64,000 nucleotides of DNA from DASUBN01 sp050261675 (lineage in GTDB: Bacteria; Pseudomonadota; Gammaproteobacteria; Natronospirales; REEB76): NCBI GenBank assembly GCA_050261675.1, contig JBLNDO010000059.1, positions 1 to 64,000 on the forward strand, given 5' to 3'. The notes beneath the pieces were generated by a model, which was given only the letters and a program-made list of their open reading frames with translations, had not been told where the DNA came from and searched no databases. Of the stretch, positions 60,828 through 64,000 are shown piece by piece. The position numbers and the translations under genes are program-made. Within the stretch, counting starts at the first letter, position 1, and every line of letters begins with the position of its first letter.

Positions 60828-62264
60828 ATGAGTGGGGAAAAACTGCTGACCCTGTGGTCCAATCATGCGGGCCTGTCCGCGTTCATCTGGCTCGTGCTGC
60901 TGGTGGCGGTGCTGTATATCGCCCGCTGGCCCGCCCATAAGCTGCTGAAGGCCATCGGACGCCTCGTCTACCGCGGCCTCAGGCTCGGCGCTCGCGCGCT
61001 CATGGGCGTGGTGGAGCGGCTCAACCAGCGCAACCGCGAGGTGATGCTGCTCCAGGCCCGGGAGCACCAGGTGCAGCGCCTGCAGCGGGAGTTCGAGCGG
61101 GTGGCGAACTACGTGAACAAGGACCTCTCCGCTTATCCGGCCCTGAACCGCCAGCTCTCCAGCGTGGGCGCCAAGGTGGAGGAAGACTTCCAGCGCTCCG
61201 GCGAGGTGCCGCCCATGCCACCGCCCTGGGTGCAGGCCATCGAGACCATCGCCAAGATTCCGCCCAGCGGCGACCCCATGGTGGGCAACATCCTCAAGAA
61301 CGTGGAGAACATGCTGGACAAGTCCAGTAAGGATGTGGTGGACGCCTACCGCAAGGCGGCCGGCAAGCGCCACGAGCTCCTGCAGAAGATGCTGCCCCTA
61401 TGGCGCTTCATGAACCGCAAGCTGGAGAGCCTGGAGAAGCTCTTCACGGGCCTCGGCGAGCGCACCCAGAAGATCGACACCCAGATCGCGCGCCTGGAGG
61501 AGATCATCGAGGGCACCGACAGCGTGGAGGAGAGCCTGAAGTCCTCGGCGGTGACCCAGTTCTTCATCGCGACGCTCTTGCTCGTGGTGACCATCCTGGG
61601 CGGCATCATCAACTTCAACCTGATTGCCATGCCCATGTCCGAGATGGTGGGCGGCGCGAGCTACATCGGGCCCTTCAAGGCCTCGGACGTGGCGGCGCTG
61701 ATGCTCATGACCATGGAGATCTCCGTGGGCGTGTTCCTGATGGACAGCCTGCGCTTCACGCACCTGTTCCCCGCCATCGGCACCATGGAGGACAAGATGC
61801 GCCGCCGGGTGATGTGGCTGATGCTGGCTTTTCTCTTCGTGCTGGCCGGCATTGAGGCGAGCCTGGGCTTCATGCGCAACATGCTGGCGGCGGACAAGGA
61901 GGCCCTGGTCCAGCAGCTGGCGGGCGGCACGGTCGCCACCACGGCCGCGTTCCAGTACCGTTGGTTGCCCTCCCTGGCGCAGATGGTGCTGGGCTTCATC
62001 CTGCCCTTCCTGCTCGCCTGGGCTGCCATCCCGCTGGAGATGTTCGTGCACTCCGGCCGCACTGTCGGCGGCTTGGTCTCCGCCTCGGGCCTAAGGCTCA
62101 CGGCCTTCGTGCTGCGCTTCATCGGCAACCTGTTCGATTCCCTGAGCCGCCTGCTGGTGACCCTGTATGACGCGCTGGTGTCGCCCGCGTTGCTCATCGA
62201 GCGCTGGGTGCGGGCAGCGCGCGCCGGTCACGTGCATGGTCAGAACCAGAAGAAGGCCGCCTGA
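60828..62264 (+). CDS. Multi-spanning membrane protein with long cytoplasmic coiled coils, partner of a vWA lipoprotein
   Basis: A 478-residue protein. One helix (residues 17-33, AFIWLVLLVAVLYIARW) is followed by about 200 residues rich in Arg, Glu, Gln and Lys that read as coiled coil (VVERLNQRNREVMLLQAREHQVQRLQREFERV; LEKLFTGLGERTQKIDTQIARLEEII). Six or so further helices lie at about 245-265, 283-303, 327-346, 378-400 and 418-440. No family is recognised. The vWA lipoprotein gene begins 11 bp later, so both probably work in one envelope complex. The upstream 259-bp gap holds a candidate promoter. Confidence 0.8.
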   Translation: MSGEKLLTLWSNHAGLSAFIWLVLLVAVLYIARWPAHKLLKAIGRLVYRGLRLGARALMGVVERLNQRNREVMLLQAREHQVQRLQREFERVANYVNKDLSAYPALNRQLSSVGAKVEEDFQRSGEVPPMPPPWVQAIETIAKIPPSGDPMVGNILKNVENMLDKSSKDVVDAYRKAAGKRHELLQKMLPLWRFMNRKLESLEKLFTGLGERTQKIDTQIARLEEIIEGTDSVEESLKSSAVTQFFIATLLLVVTILGGIINFNLIAMPMSEMVGGASYIGPFKASDVAALMLMTMEISVGVFLMDSLRFTHLFPAIGTMEDKMRRRVMWLMLAFLFVLAGIEASLGFMRNMLAADKEALVQQLAGGTVATTAAFQYRWLPSLAQMVLGFILPFLLAWAAIPLEMFVHSGRTVGGLVSASGLRLTAFVLRFIGNLFDSLSRLLVTLYDALVSPALLIERWVRAARAGHVHGQNQKKAA

Positions 62265-62275
62265 GGAGGTGTCTC

Positions 62276-62920
62276 ATGCGTAGCCTGTGCTTTGCAGTAT
62301 TGATGCTCGTTTCGCTGTTGACCGGATGCACGGACAGCGGCAGGCACGCACGTGCGGTGTACGTGCTGCTTGACGTCTCTGGCAGCTACAACGACAAGCT
62401 GGACCAGGCGAACCCGGTGATCAACTACCTGCTGGGGACGCTGGTGAGCGGCGACTCGCTGATCGTGGGCAAGATCGACAGCGCCAGCTTCACCGAGAAG
62501 GATGTGGTCGCCCGGGTGACCTTCGATGACCGGCCGTCGGTGGCCAACGAGCAGAAACGCGCCTTGCGCGCACGCCTCGACGAGTTCTTCAAGGACCGGC
62601 ATCCCAGCGCCCACACGGACGTGAGCGGCGCACTGCTACAAGCCGCCGATACCCTCGATGAGACCGGCGCCGGCCACCGCTACATCATGGTGTTCTCCGA
62701 CCTGGACGAGGACCTGCCAAAGGGTTATGTGCGCAAATCCAAGCTGCCCTTCGAGGGGGCGGAAGTGGTGGCGGTGGACGTGACCAAGGAGCGCGCCGAC
62801 AACATCGATCCGCAGCGATACCTGGACCGGCTCGACCATTGGAAGCGGGTGGTGGCGGACAACGGCGGACGCTGGCAGGTGCTCAACGACCCCGACCATC
62901 TGGACACTTTGCTGAACTAA
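62276..62920 (+). CDS. vWA-like lipoprotein
   Basis: A 214-residue lipoprotein (lipobox LLTGC, Cys18) with a von Willebrand factor A-like fold. The MIDAS motif DVSGS (Asp33-Ser35-Ser37) is intact; the later Thr (HTDVSGALLQ) and Asp (FSDLDEDLPKG) complete a metal site. vWA domains bind protein partners through a divalent ion. It directly follows a coiled-coil membrane protein gene and is the last gene of that unit. Function unknown. Confidence 0.85.
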   Translation: MRSLCFAVLMLVSLLTGCTDSGRHARAVYVLLDVSGSYNDKLDQANPVINYLLGTLVSGDSLIVGKIDSASFTEKDVVARVTFDDRPSVANEQKRALRARLDEFFKDRHPSAHTDVSGALLQAADTLDETGAGHRYIMVFSDLDEDLPKGYVRKSKLPFEGAEVVAVDVTKERADNIDPQRYLDRLDHWKRVVADNGGRWQVLNDPDHLDTLLN

Positions 62921-62924
62921 AGGC

Positions 62925-63545
62925 TTATCCCGATTTCTTCTCGGGCAGATTGCCGCCGACGTTGGGTTTGGCGGATTCCGGCTGCTCCCAGTCCTCCGGC
63001 TTCAGATGTTCCGACTCATGGAGCACGTAGCCGTAGTAATAGAGGTAGTAGCCGATGAGGATGAAGAAGATGGTGCGGGTCACGGGGTTGTGGCTGATGG
63101 CCTGCCAGCCGCCGAAGTCCGCCGGGTTCGCGCCCTGGCTTGCCATGGTGGCGACGGAGAGCACGGATGGGGCGACCACCACGAAGCGGTAAATGAGGCG
63201 GCCGATGAACAGCGCCGAGACCGCAATGCCGGTGTAGGTGTGGGGGATGTAGTAGAGCTTGCCATCCTGCTTCAGGAAGCGGGTGTGTTTCGCGGCCCAC
63301 ATTCCGAGCGCCACGCCGATGCCGGCGCCCAGCACCGTGGCGATCGCCCGTTCCGCCGAAAAGAACGCGAACGGCAGCAGGATCATGCCCAGAACACCCA
63401 GAACCCACATGCGCAGCTTGAGCCGCCAGCGGCTCAGTTTCTGGCGCCCGAAGTTGCGCCTAAAACGCCGGTAAAGGAAGAACAGTATGAATCCAGAAAA
63501 GAGCAGCGTGCCGCCGAGGTGATTCAGATCCAGGTTGAAGTTCAC
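62925..63545 (-). CDS. Multi-spanning inner-membrane protein of unknown function
   Basis: A 206-residue membrane protein with about five hydrophobic helices (residues 9-26, 46-63, 67-84, 99-117 and 154-172) and a charged C-terminal tail (LHESEHLKPEDWEQPESAKPN). The pattern of an Arg-rich loop after helix 1 (LYRRFRRNFGRQKLSRWRLKLR) recalls CcdC/DUF1453 proteins, but the match is weak. The start is a GTG at 63545 with GAGG eight bases upstream. It follows a VOC gene by 17 bp on the same strand and converges with the vWA gene. Confidence 0.7.
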   Translation of the reverse strand: MNFNLDLNHLGGTLLFSGFILFFLYRRFRRNFGRQKLSRWRLKLRMWVLGVLGMILLPFAFFSAERAIATVLGAGIGVALGMWAAKHTRFLKQDGKLYYIPHTYTGIAVSALFIGRLIYRFVVVAPSVLSVATMASQGANPADFGGWQAISHNPVTRTIFFILIGYYLYYYGYVLHESEHLKPEDWEQPESAKPNVGGNLPEKKSG

Positions 63546-63562
63546 GGCATGATCCTCGCCAG

Positions 63563-64000
63563 TCAGATATCTTCGGTTTGTAGCAGGAGGTCCAGGCCTT
63601 CCGGCGTCGGGACACGGATGGCTCCCGTGACATTCTGCACGTCGAGGCCGCGCATCTCCAGGAGCGCGTTCGCCGCATCCAGGTCCGGGCACGCGAACAC
63701 CAGGGCGGGCTTCGCCTTGCGCCCGGCGCGTGTGAGACGAAGGTTGATCCCGCCCCAGGAGGCCTGGGCGGATTCACCGCCTTCCACCGTCTCCACGATG
63801 AGCCCCAGGGACTCCCAGAAACGGGCATTCGCCGCCACGTCGTCCACGGGCAGGCGGTATTCCAGGAAGTAACCGCAGAGCGTGGGCTGCACGTGGGCGG
63901 CGTGCACCGGCGAATAGGTGCGTGCCTCCAGGAGCATCACCCGGTTGTTGTCCGGGTCCCGAAAGCCCAGCTGGTTGAACTGGTGGAAGCCGATGTCGCG
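63563..64000 (-). CDS. Two-domain VOC family protein (5' end cut by window edge)
   Basis: The frame is open to the right edge; 145 residues are visible. At the edge FHQFNQLGFRDPDNNRVMLLEARTY reads as the end of one VOC (glyoxalase-fold) domain, followed by a second VOC domain: GYFLEYRLPVDDVAANARFWESLGL, ALVFACPDLDAANALLEMRG and IRVPTPEGLDLLLQTEDI. Metal-ligand positions cannot be assigned with the first domain incomplete. The function is not predicted. Confidence 0.8.
   Translation of the reverse strand, partial: RDIGFHQFNQLGFRDPDNNRVMLLEARTYSPVHAAHVQPTLCGYFLEYRLPVDDVAANARFWESLGLIVETVEGGESAQASWGGINLRLTRAGRKAKPALVFACPDLDAANALLEMRGLDVQNVTGAIRVPTPEGLDLLLQTEDI

Overview
The window looks like the oriC-proximal part of the chromosome of a GC-rich gammaproteobacterium. 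The evidence is an E. coli-like yibN-grxC-secB-gpsA block beside envC, the dnaA-dnaN-recF-gyrB and rpmH-rnpA-yidD-yidC-mnmE blocks back to back, NtrBC-controlled glnA with a textbook sigma-54/NtrC promoter, and glyQS-gmhB-plsC. Large secreted peptidases (M28, S46, M48, a TAP-type hydrolase) and a C-rich-loop small RNA candidate point loosely toward the Xanthomonadales/Steroidobacterales side of the class. That placement is an inference. No tRNA, rRNA, CRISPR array, insertion sequence or prophage was recognised; nearly all of the window is dense coding sequence.

Layout. 1-3.3 kb: envC (cut by the left edge), then divergent rhodanese, glutaredoxin 3, SecB and GpsA. 3.4-5.7 kb: an exported PSMA-like M28 peptidase ending in a strong terminator. 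5.7-11.8 kb: a compact ten-gene minus-strand operon led by an ArsR-type repressor and containing four SRPBCC/AHSA1 proteins, two RibD-C/DHFR-like reductases, an MFS pump, a DoxX-like membrane protein and a YceI protein. 11.8-15.6 kb: trmL, a class 1B PyrD without PyrK, an OsmC protein and an orphan 553-residue lipoprotein. 15.6-20.5 kb: the nitrogen block ntrC-ntrB, a DUF4124 protein and glnA, with two NtrC sites, a sigma-54 promoter and a probable ~220-nt small RNA transcribed toward glnA. 20.6-25.1 kb: glyQ, glyS, a 142-bp palindromic repeat, gmhB and plsC. 25.2-28.6 kb: a set of uncharacterised exported proteins and lipoproteins around an M48 protease. 28.7-40.2 kb: the replication-origin region and its two divergent gene blocks. 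40.2-50.6 kb: transporters, a diguanylate cyclase, an ABC-2 exporter, an exported hydrolase, an XRE/membrane-protein pair, a VOC protein, a CmoB-like methyltransferase and a DMT transporter. 50.6-56.8 kb: mnmG, a membrane-anchored glutathione peroxidase, an S46 dipeptidyl-peptidase and rimO. 56.9-64 kb: envelope proteins of unknown role (FecR-SPOR, a small helical protein, an outer-membrane barrel), a metallo-beta-lactamase-fold hydrolase, a coiled-coil membrane protein paired with a vWA lipoprotein, and a VOC protein cut by the right edge.

The strongest non-routine signals are: the small RNA candidate at 18747-18966, with its own promoter, an operator-like palindrome at +1, C-rich loops and a terminator; the NtrC circuit, with an activating site at glnA and a site covering the -10 of ntrBC; the palindromic repeat that also supplies the gmhB ribosome-binding site; the ArsR/SRPBCC operon; the membrane coiled-coil/vWA lipoprotein pair; the FecR-SPOR protein with a methionine-rich insert; and two alternative oriC regions. 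All calls come from reading the sequence only, without database searches.
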